Source: Paramecium sonneborni (lineage: Eukaryota > Ciliophora > Oligohymenophorea > Peniculida > Parameciidae). From it: a stretch of DNA of 64,000 nt. A program made the position numbers and the translations under genes. The stretch covers positions 359,949-423,948 of the forward strand of contig CAJJDN010000085.1 of assembly GCA_905182985.1 (NCBI GenBank), written 5' to 3'. The stretch's first letter is position 1; every line of letters begins with the position of its first letter. This document shows positions 24,610 to 37,900 of this stretch, piece after piece. The notes under the pieces are model-generated. The model saw only the letters and a list, made by a program, of their open reading frames with translations. It was not told where the DNA came from and did not search any database.

Positions 24610-25662
24610 AAGAAAGAGAAAGAGAAAGAGAGAGAGAAAGAGAGAAAGAAAGAGAGAAAGAAAGAGAGAAAGAAAGAGAGAAAGAAAGAGATACTAATAA
24701 GGAGAGAGAAAGATGGAGAGATAAGGATTATAATAGAAATAGAGATAAATATGATAAAAAAGATGATCATAAGTATAGAGATAGAAATGAAACAAAATAT
24801 GATTATGAAAAAAAACAAAAGGATAAAGATAGAGAAAGAGAAAAAAATAGAGAGAAATCCAAAGAGAGATCATTTGAGAAATCTGAAAGAAAGGATAGAG
24901 AAAGAAGAAGAGAGAAAGATAGATCAAGAGGAGGTGAGAAAGAGAGAGAAAGGGATAATAATAATAAGAAATAGAAAGATAATAGAAAAGATGATAAAAA
25001 GAAACGAAGTGAGGAGAGATCTAAGCCTCAATCAAGAAGTGAAGATAAACGCTAAGATCATAACTCAAATAAAAATAGAAAGACCCTTGAAATTGCTTCA
25101 TAAAGCGAACAAATAGGAGATTTCTAGTACCAAAAATTAATAAAATAGTTCATCCGTTTCATTATCTTCCCATAAATAAGAGAAAGACTAACAAGTTGTT
25201 GAATTAGAATAACTTTCTAAGATACCTGAATAGAAGGAACAAGTAGTAGACCTTGGAGATATTTTGAATGTTTTGGATTCCCCAAAACAAAATGCTTAAT
25301 AATTTTAACCACTTATATAACCAGTTATAATAACTTAATCTGAATAAGTAGTATTAAGTAAATAAAATGAACCACAATAATCAAATATTCTAAATAGTGA
25401 TTCAAAAAAAAGGATTTTATTAGTGAACCCGGATAAAAGTTAATCCATTTCGGATAATGTTGAATTGCAAAATTAGAAATATTAAGGCACTATGAAAATT
25501 ATAAAAGATGCTCCTCCAAAAAATATGTAATAATAAACGAGTCAACAAAGCTAAACAAAAAAGTCAGTAGTAATTTAAGAATCTAAATAAGTATTCATTT
25601 TTAATATTCAAAAGGGCAGCGGAATTTAGATAAAAGATAGGATAATAATTAAAAATAAATGA
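23438..25662 (+). CDS. Large Arg/Lys/Glu-rich low-complexity protein
   Basis: 710 residues with introns of 19, 25, 26 and 22 nt; the spliced length is an exact multiple of three. The first ~130 residues look like a folded domain (strands around VIFIQKRF, FIAFGTIQNEP, DYLTVFLKV). A Ser/Arg-containing patch follows (SKSRSRNRERK), then about 300 residues of alternating KE/RE and RD/KD blocks likely to form a long charged helix, and an acidic-to-neutral Gln-rich tail. Such charged tracts occur in splicing-associated RE/RD proteins and in IFT54-type ciliary proteins; the N-terminal domain does not let me choose. The coding tract is almost pure purine on the plus strand. Confidence 0.7.
24540..24700 (+). 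repeat. Polypurine tract with 12-bp tandem unit
   Basis: About 160 bp of almost uninterrupted A/G on the plus strand, including several tandem copies of GAAAGAAAGAGA around 24640-24690. It encodes KE/RE repeats of the gene around it. Homopurine-homopyrimidine DNA of this kind can adopt triplex (H-DNA) structures in principle, and repeat number may vary between copies. Confidence 0.85.
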
Positions 25663-25807
25663 GAATTAAATTAACATTCAAAAATAACTTATATTAAACA
25701 TATATCTATATTAAATTTTGATCATAAATTTTTAAATTTGTTTTCCTTAATTCTTAAAGTTTTATTAATTTATATAAACTCTAACTACAATACCTTATAA
25801 AATAAGA

Positions 25808-28654
25808 ATGAAGGATAATTAATTTTCAGAATGCAAGTTTGAAGATGTTTCAAATAAAAGATTATTGCCTCAACCAATTGATCATACAGATAGAAGTTAC
25901 TCTTTAGAAAATGACATGGTTTTAGGATGGGTTCCTACATAATATCAAGAAGAGATAATAAATGTGTAGTTCTACAATGAATTGAATGATTAACTCATTG
26001 AACATTACTAAAAGAATGATCCAAATAAGATTGTTTATTTAGGTTATAGACCAAATGATGCAATGTAATTTCATAAATAATTCTCTGCTTAATCTAATTA
26101 TTCATACAAAAATTCTAAAAATATTTAATTCAAATCATCTCAAAATTAATAGTTATTTGTAGGTATGAATCCAAATAGTGAATATCAAATACAATTCAAT
26201 TCTTTATTTGAAAGTGGGAATTTGGATCTAGCAATTTAGAAATCTGAATTTGAATATGATTTATTTATGAGAGTTGATACTAATACTAAAGGTCATACAC
26301 TTTGGTATTTCTTTGAAGTCACTGGTTTGAAAAAATTTGAATAAATAAAATTTAACATTTGCAATTTTCGCAAGAAAAGATGTTTATATGAAAGAGGGAT
26401 GAAACCTTACGTTTAACGAGATTCTAAAGATTGGTAGTAAGAGGGTGAGAATGTAAAATATGGATCTTATAAATGTTAATTTAAAGAAATTAACAAATAA
26501 TATTATTGTCTAGCATTTACGATAATGAATAAAAAAAGAGATGATAAAATAAAGTTAGCCTATTGTATCCCTTATACTTTTACTTAATTAAATAATTTTT
26601 TAAAAACAATAAATTTTAAGTATATGGAATAATCATTTTTTTGTTGCTCTTTAAGTGGAGTTTAAGTGCCAAAGTTAACTTTCTCTAAAGGTAATATCAT
26701 AAAGAAAAAAGTAATTATAATTTAAGCAAGAATTCATCCTGGAGAATCAAATTCATCATGGGTGATGTAAGGTTTACTTAAATATTTAAGTTCAAATGAA
26801 GCAGAAGAATTATTAGATTAGTAAATTATTTATAAAAAATAAGATTAATATTTGTAATAGTTCCCATGATGAATGTTGATGGTGTAATATTTGGTAATTA
26901 TAGAACTGGTTGTGCAGGAAGAGACCTGAATAGGAAATTTAGAGAAAACTGTAAACAATTATATCCAACAGTTTATGCAATGAAATAATTGATTTCTGAT
27001 TTATATTAAGTTTATGGAGATTAAATTGTTGGTTTTATAGATATACATGGACATTCAGGTATTATAATTACCTTTTATTAGAGCCAAAAAGAATGTATTT
27101 TTATATGGACCAGAATTTTAATTATGGAATTGCAACTATTATAAATCAAGATTGTTTGCTAAAATTTTATCTCTCAAAACTCGAATTTTTCGTTATTATT
27201 CATGTCTATTTAGAATAAATAAATGTAAAATTAATACTGCTAGAGCTGTATTTTGTGAAAAATATGATTTCGTTAATTGCTTTACTCTAGAGATATCTAA
27301 TAGTAGTTATTATTATGATTAAAATACAGAAAGTTTTAATGAATCTAAATGGATTTAATTTGGTTAAATACTTGGAGAGTCCTTCAAAGATTTTATTACT
27401 CATTTTTAAGAGATTGATGCTCTCTTTAATTAAATCTAGGATAAGAAAATAAAGAAAGAAATAAAAAAAAAACCTAATTTTTAAGAAGAAAAATAATAAT
27501 TTATTCTTTAATCTATTTGTTAAACTTCTAAATATTCTTAACTATTTGAAGAAATGAAGAATGAAGAGCCTAATTTATCTTTTTCTGAGGGAGAGTCTGA
27601 TAGTGAAAGGAAATCAGATGATTTAGATGATAATATTGTAAATAATGTAGTTTAAAGAGTAAATAAATAAAAAAAGATTAAAAAGTCTAAAAAATCTTTA
27701 ATAAAAAATGATTATAGAAAATAATCCGTTAAAAGTGAAAATAATTAAACAGTAACAAGAAATACTGTGTATTTGAGTAAAAAATAATTTTTAGAAGATT
27801 AACCAAATAATATAGTCCATTAAACAGAAAATTAAAATATATGTCGAGGAAGTACTTATAAAAAATATTAATAAAATTATAAAATAAAAGGTAATTAAGT
27901 ATTTACTTTGAACACTAAATAATCAAATGAATATAACAATGCATAAACATTTAGAACATAATTTATGGGAGGAGTATAAACAAAAATTGAATTAATGAGT
28001 AATGATGTCAGAAATAAATCTCCAATAAAATTAAAAAGTTTAATATATGAAGCTTAATTAAAAGGTAAATCAGATTTAAATTGTGAAATTAATGAGGAAA
28101 ATATGGGTGATGTAATTTTCTCACCATATATTTAAAAGCAATTGATGAATTAAAAAAATAGCACACAATTTAAGTTTACAGGAGATCCTTATTCTCCAAC
28201 TAAGGATTTGATGTTTTTAAACGATTTGAATAGTAAAATTTAAAATGATTCTCCTTTTCAGACTGAATAAGGTATAAATTATAAAGTTAATGTAATCTAT
28301 CATGGAATAAATAAACATTAGAAATAAACTCATAATTATAAATTCAATAAAATGTAAAAGTTCTAGTCAACTTAAAATCCTTCAATTAGTTTAAGAAATA
28401 CATTACAAACATAAAAGATGGGAATAACAGAAGATAATTATGGAATGATAATTAAGCCTAAACTTTTTTCTTCTCCTTAAATTGATGAACAAATTGATTA
28501 AACAGAGCAATTAAAAACATCAACGAATTAATATTAAAATTAATCAAATAGTTCAAAACCATACAAGTAATAAGTTCCATCTTCATTTTATTAAATAAAA
28601 AAACATTGGGCCAATACTAGGGGAACTCAATAATATCTTAATTTAAATAATTGA
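25808..28654 (+). CDS. Cytosolic carboxypeptidase (M14, CCP/AGBL type)
   Basis: 932 residues with introns of 23 and 25 nt. The N-terminal beta domain has the CCP signature FESGNLDLA. The M14D zinc carboxypeptidase domain follows, with the zinc ligands in HPGES (His and Glu), the substrate-binding GRDLNRKF, the third zinc ligand in DIHGHS, and the catalytic Glu in CFTLEISN. All are present, so activity is likely. Family members remove glutamates from tubulin tails, which in a ciliate points to axonemal and cortical microtubules. The C-terminal ~400 residues are a Gln/Asn/Lys-rich extension not found in animal enzymes. The second intron is set by the family pattern HS-AKKNVFLYG. Confidence 0.9.
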
Positions 28655-28839
28655 AAATGAAATTTAACTTTTTGTTTATAATAAAAATTTTGATGAATAT
28701 TAATTGGGTCACACTTTAGAAAAAAACTTTTTTTCCTAATTTATTCTCTCTAAAGAGGGTTTTTACCCTGAAGCCTTATAAAAATTTTATTTTTAACTTA
28801 ACATTTAACGAGATCTAGGATTATTTTTTACAGATTAAA

Positions 28840-30796
28840 TCAAAGGAATAATATCCTAAGATTTTGCTGATCTAAATTTTTATCTAATAATTAATACCTT
28901 CCTTAACTATGATATGAGGGAATACATGGAGTATTTGGTTATAAGTTTGTATGTGAAATCCATTCTTTATAAATAGATTTGGTTTGAGCTTCTTGAGGAG
29001 ATTCATAATAAAAAGAAGAACCAAAAATAGCAGGCAAATTCATTGATTTACCTTAAGCAATTTTTTTTCTAAAATCTTATTCTCCTTTTTGAGATTCTTT
29101 TTCATCTAAATTCATTTTTAATGGATCAGGTTTAAATGGAGGTTTAACTCTTTTTAGTGCTAATTATTTAAAATCAATTTAAGAGAAAAAAGGATGTTTT
29201 AAGATTTCTTATACACCTCCATTTGAACCTAATCTTTCGGTAGGATTTTTTTCAAGAAGATCAATAAGTAAAGATTTAACTTCTTTTGATAAAGTTAACT
29301 TAAGAAATAATTAAATATTTACATCATTTGGAAATGTTAATTTAGAGTATAATATATCTTAATAAATTTAATTTGTATTAGTTGAATAGTATGGAGGTAA
29401 TCCAGTAAGTAGTTCATACAATAATGCTCCTAAACAATAAAAATCAACAGTTTGTGAATGTCCAAGTTTCAAAAGCATTTCTGGTGCCATATATTCAGGA
29501 GATCCACAAAAACTGTATGCTTTTTCATCTCTTCCAATTTCAGGTTTACTTAATCCGAAATCAGCTATTCTGACATGGCCTTCTATATCCATTAAAATAT
29601 TCTCTGGTTTGATATCTCTATACAAAATATTAAGTGCGTGAATCTCTTATAAACCCTCATTATAAAAGTGATAATTACCAAACAAATCTCAGAAATATAA
29701 AAACAAGCTTATTCTTCACTCATTCTTTTAATTTATTTAAGTTGAAAAAAGAGTTCTCCTCCTTAACAAAATTCCAAAACAAAAACAACAAACTATCTAG
29801 ATTCAAATGCATATGATAAATGTAATAAAAATGGACTATTTAGTAGTGTCATTATATTTCTTTCATTAAGAACTATTTGTTGTTTCTTTTTAGCTATAAT
29901 AAATTCTTTATCAATTAATTTTAAAGCATAGAATTTTCCTGTGTCTTTCTTTCTTACTAAATATACTAAAGAAAAGCCTCCAACTCCAATATTTTTAAGG
30001 AATATAAAATCTTTTAAACCAACTTTAGGTTCTGGTGATGCTTATAATAGAAATGCTTCTAATTTTAATCCAGAATTCATGAATACATTAAATGATAAAT
30101 CAGGTTAAGCAATATAATAATCGATAGATATTGAATGTTATTAAGATACAAAACTAACTATTTAATTAACTGATGGTTTATCTTTAAAATTAGCATAACA
30201 TTCTTATGGATTTGCAAATTCTAAATCATGTAACCTTTACAAGATTTGATACCAAATTTATCTCATATTCAAACTAAAGAAATAATATAAAAGATTTACT
30301 GAGGTTCAAAATAAAAATAAAAGTCTTAATTTCCAAATCTCACAACAACATTATGATGTTTAATTTATTGCATTTATTCATCTGGACCTAAACTTTTAGC
30401 TTTACCTAAAATAGATGCAGGATTGCCCATATCAGTTTTAATAGTTCTTTTAACTGATTCCATGGCTTCGATAGTAACAGATTATGCAGACCGCTTTTAT
30501 TGACCACCTTAATTGTTAACGAAATTAGCATTAATAAAGAACTTATTTTATTATGCAATAGAATTCTGTGTAGATCTTTAAGTTTATTTACTTAATTGTT
30601 ATTTCATTCGAATATCATTCTTTTTTTATTTGTATAAGTAAAACTTCTCTAAAGCATTATCTGGTATTTAATCTATTGATTGTTATTTAGTTAAAGAAGT
30701 CTTTCGATGACTTGGAGTAGTATGTAATTGATTCATTTAACTCTTTCTTGAGAATGAATCTTATGATCCTATTTTTAATATTCCTTGATGTTGCAT
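28840..30796 (-). CDS. AGC-family protein kinase
   Basis: 635 residues with introns of 26 and 23 nt. A long N-terminal region is Ser/Gln-rich. The kinase domain begins near residue 265 with the glycine loop GVGGFSLVYLV and the lysine in FYALKLI. It contains the AGC-typical catalytic loop YRDIKPEN, DFG, an activation segment FCGSPEYMAPE, and the PxxxF-like kinase tail with KRVKPPFKP. All catalytic residues are present. The C-terminus has a tail with SSFYYESP, where AGC kinases often carry turn and hydrophobic motifs; a clear hydrophobic motif is not seen. The gene converges on the carboxypeptidase with a gap of about 185 bp. Regulator and substrate are unknown. Confidence 0.88.
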
Positions 30797-31252
30797 GTTA
30801 AATTTTGTAGTTTAATTTAATAAAATTTAAGAAATACAATATAAAAAAATAGATTGTTTTGAATATGAGTAAAGAGAATTTTCAAATATTTTTATAAAAA
30901 ATAGTGATTCTTAGAAATAGAAGTTCTTGATTTTTCAAATTAAAAATAGAATGACCAATACTGCAATGTAATATTTTGAACCTAGGCAATCTATTTGAAC
31001 CTAGAAAAATCTAAAAATATGTATGTTTTAATGATCAGGGAAGAAGATACAAAGGAAAATAATTACAAAGACTTTATATAAGATAATTTAATAATAAAGA
31101 AAATACTTTATCATTTTAGATAGTTTTATATAAGTCTGCTTTTGTGATGACTGAATATCTAAATTTATTTTGAAATAGGTGATTAAATATTATGTATGTT
31201 ATCATACAAGTTAGTGGAGGAATATCTTATTTAATTATAATATAATAACAAA
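30797..31252. other. Intergenic with a short direct repeat
   Basis: AT-rich region upstream of the AGC kinase. It contains two copies of TTTGAACCTAG about 20 bp apart near 30975-31010. No open frame of note. Confidence 0.5.
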
Positions 31253-31492
31253 TCAACAATCAGATATCTAATGTTTATTTGATTAGTTGGATAAACTTTC
31301 CATTGATCTATTTGTGGAACTTTTAGCTAAGAATTGATTAGCCATCTTATTCCAAAAGTCTGCTGATTTTATCACTACTCTATCTACAATTGATATTTTT
31401 TTCGGAATAATTATGATTGCTGTATGATCCTGAACTGTTGTATGAAGTCTTTGTTACCAAAAGTTTAAAGAATTCTCTATGATATTATCCAT
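31253..31492 (-). CDS. Small ORF, unknown
   Basis: 79 codons from ATG to TGA in the ciliate code. The product has a Trp-containing, amphipathic composition (FWQQRLHTT, IIIIPKKIS, FWNKMANQFL), more protein-like than random AT-rich sequence, but no motif. It stands alone between the AGC kinase and the divergent stomatin-like gene. It may be a small gene or chance. Confidence 0.35.
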
Positions 31493-31841
31493 AGTTGTAA
31501 TTAAATTTCTCTAATTATATTATTATAATTAATACCGAATGTGAAATGATGAAATCAAAGTAATGAATTCTAGAATCATAATAATTTAATAGATAGGTAA
31601 AAAATACTAAGAATACAAGTAATAAAATCTAATTTTTATTCAATATGTTGTAAGGTTTAATTTGCCTTAATATTTTCCAATATTTAAATAATAATAATAA
31701 ATAATTATTTAATATTTATAATTGTTGATGATGTTATATTTAGTAAAGTTAGTATGATGATGTTTAATCTAATCTTCTCTCTGAATTTTGAAATGGATAA
31801 TTTGTATATATATAATAATTTTATATATATAATAATTAACA
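31493..31841. other. Intergenic, no gene seen
   Basis: Very AT-rich 350-bp stretch directly upstream of the stomatin-like gene, containing ATATATA runs. Probably includes its promoter, but no specific element can be named. Confidence 0.5.
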
Positions 31842-32799
31842 ATGGAATAATAGCCACTTAGCAATAATAGAGTAAAAAACTAATCTTAATATGCAAGTAG
31901 TAAAATATAGAGGAAGATTAATTAACCTAAAAAAGAGAATTAACATCATATGAATCTTGTCTTGATTGTTGTGGAAATGTTTCTGGATGTTTGAGAGTAA
32001 TACGAAAGAATTGAATTTAAGGCTTGGTTGCCCTGTATATTTTGTTGTTGTGAAAATCCTTTCTATGCAGTCTAATAGAGTTCTGTAGGTCTAGTTGAAA
32101 AGTTCGGAAAATATCACAGGAGTTTGCCATCAGGTTTAAATTAAATCAATCCTTGTACTGTAATTTTTAACATTAATTGTACAAGGATGTTGTAATACCA
32201 GTTGATTTGAGAACTAGAGTATTAGATTTAGATAGGCAAATAATTTTAACAAAAGATAACATTTAGGTTAATATAGATACATGCATGTATTTTAGAGTAA
32301 TTGGTATGTAACTGATATTTAAACATAATATATAGACCCAGTTCGTGCAACTTATAGAGTTTCTAGATTAACATAATCAGTAAAGGACATGACATATGCA
32401 GCATTAAGGTAGGTTTGTGGAGAACATTAATTGTAAGATCTATTGGAACATAGAGAAATGGTTTAAGATTCAATAGAAGCATATTTAGATAAATAAACAG
32501 AATAATGGGGAATATATATTGAAGAAGTATTCATAAAGGATATGGTTTTAACTCCATAGATGTAATCTGATTTGGCAGCTGCAGCAAAAAATAAAAGAAT
32601 TGCTTAAGCTAAAGTTATATCTGCATAAGCTGATGTTGAAAGTGCTAAATTAATGAAAGAAGCTGCTTAAGCACTTGATAGCAAAGCTGCTATGTAAATA
32701 AGATTCTTAGAAACTCTTTAAATGTTAGCAAAAGGTCCTTCTTAAAAATTAATGTTTCTACCTTTAAGTCCAGAATCTTAAGGTGCTCATAATGGTTGA
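31842..32799 (+). CDS. Stomatin/prohibitin-domain (SPFH) protein
   Basis: 282 residues with four introns (26, 25, 26 and 32 nt); the spliced frame is exact. The N-terminus is short and Gln-rich, followed by a Cys-rich hydrophobic segment (CLDCCGNVSGC, CIFCCCENPF) that probably anchors the protein in membrane through a hairpin and acylated cysteines. The SPFH/band-7 domain then reads SSVGLVEKFGKYHR, RTRVLDLDRQ and YFRVIDPVRATYRV, and ends in an Ala/Gln-rich coiled coil. The family scaffolds membrane microdomains and can regulate ion channels. The first intron was chosen because it alone joins the initiating ATG to the conserved frame. Confidence 0.88.
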
Positions 32800-32833
32800 G
32801 ATTATTTGTTATCATATTAAGATAATATATAAT

Positions 32834-34751
32834 TCAAACTTTAAAATCTTGAGGAGAGATCCATTTTACTTTCTCAATAGCCCTAAATTAATGTTAGGGT
32901 ACAGATGAATTTCTACTGATATAATTGCATATCAAATTAGATTATACAGGAGTACCACAACGAAATTACTTAGGTCCAATTATTTTCTTACTTTTCTCTC
33001 TTTCTTCTTCTTATTCTATCTGTTTTTAAGTCTTATAAATATTATCATATTAAGTTTCTATATGCATTGCATTTTAGTAGTTTTTTCTTATACTTAACTT
33101 TTAATTCCAACAATCCTTTGTATTGTGATTAGAATTCTTCAATCCTCTATTTTGACTATTTTAACTATTTTGAGATAAAAACCCAGGTACCCAAATATGT
33201 TTATTATTTTATTCCACCAGATCATCATCTATTGAAGGATGAAGCAATTTCATAATTTCACCAGAAGTTTTATGAAATTAAGATTTTGGCTCATTTATAT
33301 CATCAAATTAAGTTTAAGTTTAACCTTTAGGAGGGGAATTCAAACCATTCTGAGAATTTAATGATCCAATTTTTCGAGATTAATTATTAGAAGTTCTGGT
33401 TGTTTATCTATATGAATTATCATTCTAAATAGAATCATATTGATACTGATAATAGCTTATCTAATTCTTTGCTTGGTTATTTTTAAATTTATTATTTGAA
33501 TCTTCTCTTTCCTATTGCATTATTAACTACTACATCTAATTTATTAGATTTCTTAGCTGCATAACCAGCATGATGAAATTCTGTTATTACATTAAATTTA
33601 ATTGTTTTTTGATGAGCTTAATATTTATTCTTACTCATATGTTCAAGAAAGATATCCATTGCATTATCATTTTATTTTATTGATGCTATTTCTATTGGTA
33701 TAGAATGAGCTTATCCTGAACATAATTTAGTTAATTGATAACCCATAAAATTCTTCAATACTACTGTAGTATCTTTGTATTTCCTTTTTATTGCAAATTA
33801 TGTACCTATTATATTATCTGATATCTATATAATTAAAGGACCTATATAAATTAATACTCTATTTACCTTTCGTACAATCAGCTAAAGTTTAAAATGTTTT
33901 TTTAGGGTTTACAAAATTAAATGGATGTACATCCCAAGAATTCTTATAAGGTACTACGAATTCAAAAGGTATTTCATTAAATAAGAAATGATGCATTTAA
34001 TTCTTCCTTAAAGAACAAACTATTTCATTCTCTTTAGACACATATAAAGCATCCAATTCTTTCATTCCTTTTACTTTATATTGAGGTGCCTTCATGATAT
34101 ACTTACCAATAGTTTTAAATTCTTCAGCAGCTTTTCTAAAATGAATTCCAGCATTTCCCTTACTTATCCATTCCCCTGTATCATAATTAAATCCATATAA
34201 ATCTCCTGTCACATTGTCAAGAAAGAAATCTGACTACTTAATATCAGTTAAATCCTTTTTGATCTTAGATAAATCACCCAATTATCCACCATTTAATCCA
34301 TTTATAACGCTTATTTACTAGTAAATATAATTATTAATACACATTCAACATTTGAAGCTATTAAAAAAACTAATCCTTAGAGAGCAAAGGATGATGCAAA
34401 AAGGATCTTATTACTTCTAAGACACATTCTTAATAAAATTAAATACTATTTTATTTTTTTATTCTATACTTTATATGCGTTTGGAGACCATGGTCTAAGA
34501 TTTGCATCTCCTTCAAAGAATATTATATCTATTGAATCAAACATCTTGCCACATTCTATTCTAACAAATGAACTATCTATTTCATATAATAAATCATCTA
34601 TAGAGTCTCTATCACGTATAATGAAATCTATTTCAGTATCTATCATCTCTTTTTTACTCAATAAAGCTTCCTTAATTATCAATTTATATTGTTCAAAGTT
34701 TTTCATTCCTTTATAGCTCTTCATATAACCATTAATAATTAGAATTTTCAT
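32834..34751 (-). CDS. Unknown protein with glutamine-amidotransferase-like N-terminus
   Basis: About 615 residues with introns of 23, 25 and 22 (or 19) nt. The first ~150 residues look like a flavodoxin/class I amidotransferase-type fold: strand MKILIINGY, strand IDIIFFEGD, then a turn reading KILFASSFALQG where the family nucleophile elbow would lie. No Cys is seen at that elbow, so activity is doubtful. A middle domain has GDLYGFNYDTGEW and EFVVPYKNSWDVHPFNF. The C-terminal 230 residues are Asn/Gln-rich, with GPKQFRCGTPV near the end. The last intron joins what otherwise look like two overlapping genes; if it is not used, the downstream part would start at 33535 as a separate gene. Confidence 0.6.
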
Positions 34752-34915
34752 TATAAAATTAATATATTTCTAAATTTATATAGTTTTGGATATTTTTAAC
34801 TCACTTAAACATTAAAATAATTGTAGATCTATTTAGAATCTTAAAAATTGTAAGAATCTTGCTAAATTGTAAAGCTCTTAGAAATTTTAGAAAATTAAAT
34901 TAAATATATTTAATT

Positions 34916-37900
34916 ATGTAATCATTAGATGGTTCCTCAAGAGGTATGTATAAATTTAATCCTACAAAAGACATTATCAATTCTATCGATTCTGCGAATA
35001 AGATCACTGCCAAGTAGTTTATGAAATAAACATTTACTGATACAGAGGCGAGAATAAAAATTAATAAATAATAGGAGATGCTTCCAGAGGAAACATTAAA
35101 TTAATCACAAATAGATTAATAAGGGAAGCTTATTACTATAAAATCTACCCTTGATATAAATGCACTATAAGAAAAAACAAAGGTTTAAGTAAAACAACAA
35201 TATGGATTATATTTGATAGATCGTAATAGAATCATTTATGTATGGTTTTGCAAATTTCCCCTTATTTTACTACATCATTTTGTTGATTGCATCTAGATAA
35301 TATGAAGTCATAGGTTTTTATAATCAATTATATTTGGGATTATAAATAGTCTTGTGTTTTTCTATATCATTTTATGATAACTTTATGAACAAAATTAATC
35401 TCTACAAATCAATTGAACAAGCTGATAAATAATAAATATTTGTTTATGTTCAAGATGAGTTTAGAGAATGTAGTCTAGGATAATTATAGCCAGGCCATCT
35501 GATAAAACTTTTACCAAAACAAAAGTGTCCAGCAGATGGTATAATAATTGGAACAAGTGGAGTTTCTGAAAATATTCCTATATAAGAAGTAGGAGGATAA
35601 ACAATAACTCGAAGAGCAGGGGTTGCAAATTTTAGTGTTTCAAAATAACTTGAAGGCAAATTAGAATTTGATTAAGATGATAAAAAAGTTAGAATTACAA
35701 TCAAAATGGAAACAGGTTAATTCTGTCTAGATTTTTAGTATATGAATATCAATTTATTTTAGGTAATAAAATAGAATTAGAATATTGTAAGCTAATTATT
35801 CATTTGATGAAATCTTTATTCTCATCACTGGTTAGACTTTGAAAGAATAAAAAGATGAATAAAGTTCTGCCTATGAAAAAACTAAAATAAATCCTAAATT
35901 AGGATTCTCTTTACATATTCAAAACATTTTAATAATATTATTTACACTTCTATTATCTATCATCTTATTAACTGCTCATTTCATATAAACTAAATATTTG
36001 TATTTAGATAATAGAATAGATGAAGGATAAATGAAAACCTTTTTATAATTTCTATGCACATTCAGTTGGGGAATTCCAATTATGTAAATTCCTCTAATTT
36101 CAATTATCAATAGAATTTCTAAGTTTTAAGCAGAACATGATCGTCTAATAGAGTAAAATTAATTTATATCATAGTGTTGATATTTCTGGGAAAAAAGTAG
36201 AAATCATCAATAGCAATGCATTAGCCAATATGGCAAGAGCTAAATATATTCTTACCGATTTAAATCTATTAACTAGAAAAACATTAGTTGTTAATAATAT
36301 ATTATTAAATAAATAATCTGATGAAATCAATCTTAATGATATAGTAACTGTTACACCCATAGAAGATATTGATGATTTTAATTTCTGTTAATAAGAAGCT
36401 AAATTTGCACTTTTGGCATTTTAAACTTCATAAAAAAGTGAGGAAGATATTGCTACATAAAAACGAATTTTAGATTATGGTTTATCAATAGGAATCAATG
36501 GAAATAATAGAATAATTTAAGATTAAGAATAAAATCAGTAGTATTTTAAAACAAAATTTGAAGTCGTCACTTCAAAATATATGCTTTTTGGATATGAATA
36601 AATTCTAAAAGAAGTACTCTACTATCAATATATGCATTTAGGATAATAAATTGTATCTAATAGTATTTAGATCTAAATTTATAGATTGTAAGGAACAACT
36701 AACATCAGAGATTTAATTGCAAATTTCAAGTTTATTAGATGCCAAAGATAATCTTAATTCAATGAATATTGTTTTTCGAAAGATTGTTTCTATGTAATAT
36801 TTAGATAAGATAACTAATATGGTTAATAAATTTAAAACTGTAGATGAGGAAACACTAAAATAAATAAAATCTGATGTAGAACCTGTTTTATTTATTGAGG
36901 TAATAGAAGATTATTATGATTGTTCTTAAGAAATTATAGATATTAGAAGATGTGAATATAAGATTTGGATTAACACTCATATAAAAGATGTAAATTATTC
37001 ATTCTAAATAAAGCCATAAATTTTAGAGAATGATCCAACTATGGCAGGATTATTTGAATAAACAGCTCCTCAAGTTATGATGTGTTAAAATGGAGATGAA
37101 CTTTAAGTTGCTTTTGATTAAATAGAAAAAAATAGTGTATATACATATAAGTAATTTAGTAAATTAAAACTTTTGGTAAAGAACTTAACATATTTATGAA
37201 TGATAGACCTGTATTACTTATTATAGATGATGCAACCTTATAAACTGGATTGAAGAACTAATTACTAAATGATAAATTTAGAAGTTTCTTTCTAAAAATT
37301 CCATTTGTAATCTTTCTAAATTCTAAACCTCACCTAAATTATTTGTTATAATCAACCATACAATCTCATGAACTGATTTGTATCACCAATTATATTGCTT
37401 CAACTCCATCAATGTAGATTTGTTTGTAAAATCAAACAGAAACAGCATTTGATATACAATTGCCAACTTTTAGTTTCTTACCTAAGATTTTAATTGTACA
37501 TGGAAGATTAAATAATATTAGATAAAGTTCAGCAATCTAGCTTATCAATTATTTATCTTTTATTTTGTTTTTTATTTAATTTGTTTATGTATGTTACAAT
37601 AGATTCTCCTAAAACTATTTGTTAAATGAATTTATACTATTCATAATGATGTTTTTTACAATTTGTTATATTTTCATATTCTTTATAATGGCTTAGGTAA
37701 TAAATTACTTATTATTATTATTTTAGGATTTCCCTTTTGAAATTTTAAAGAGCTAACCCGTTTATCACCTTATGGTAAGAACTTCAAAGAATCCTTATAG
37801 ATTGTTAATTAATTAATTTTTGTAAGGTGGATTTCATGGAACTTTTATTGTCATCTCAGTTATTTATACCTTCTATGGTTCAAATGATTAAAATGGATAT

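Noticed and set aside
24022..24927. Long Phe/Ser/Leu-rich minus-strand frames
   Set aside because: They are the antisense of the polypurine KE/RE coding tract; the plus-strand reading has introns, an exact frame and extends on both sides.
34300..34430. Apparent signal peptide (ILFASSFALQGLVFLIAS)
   Set aside because: The frame is open upstream in the ciliate code to ATG 34751, so this is an internal strand-turn-helix and not an N-terminus.
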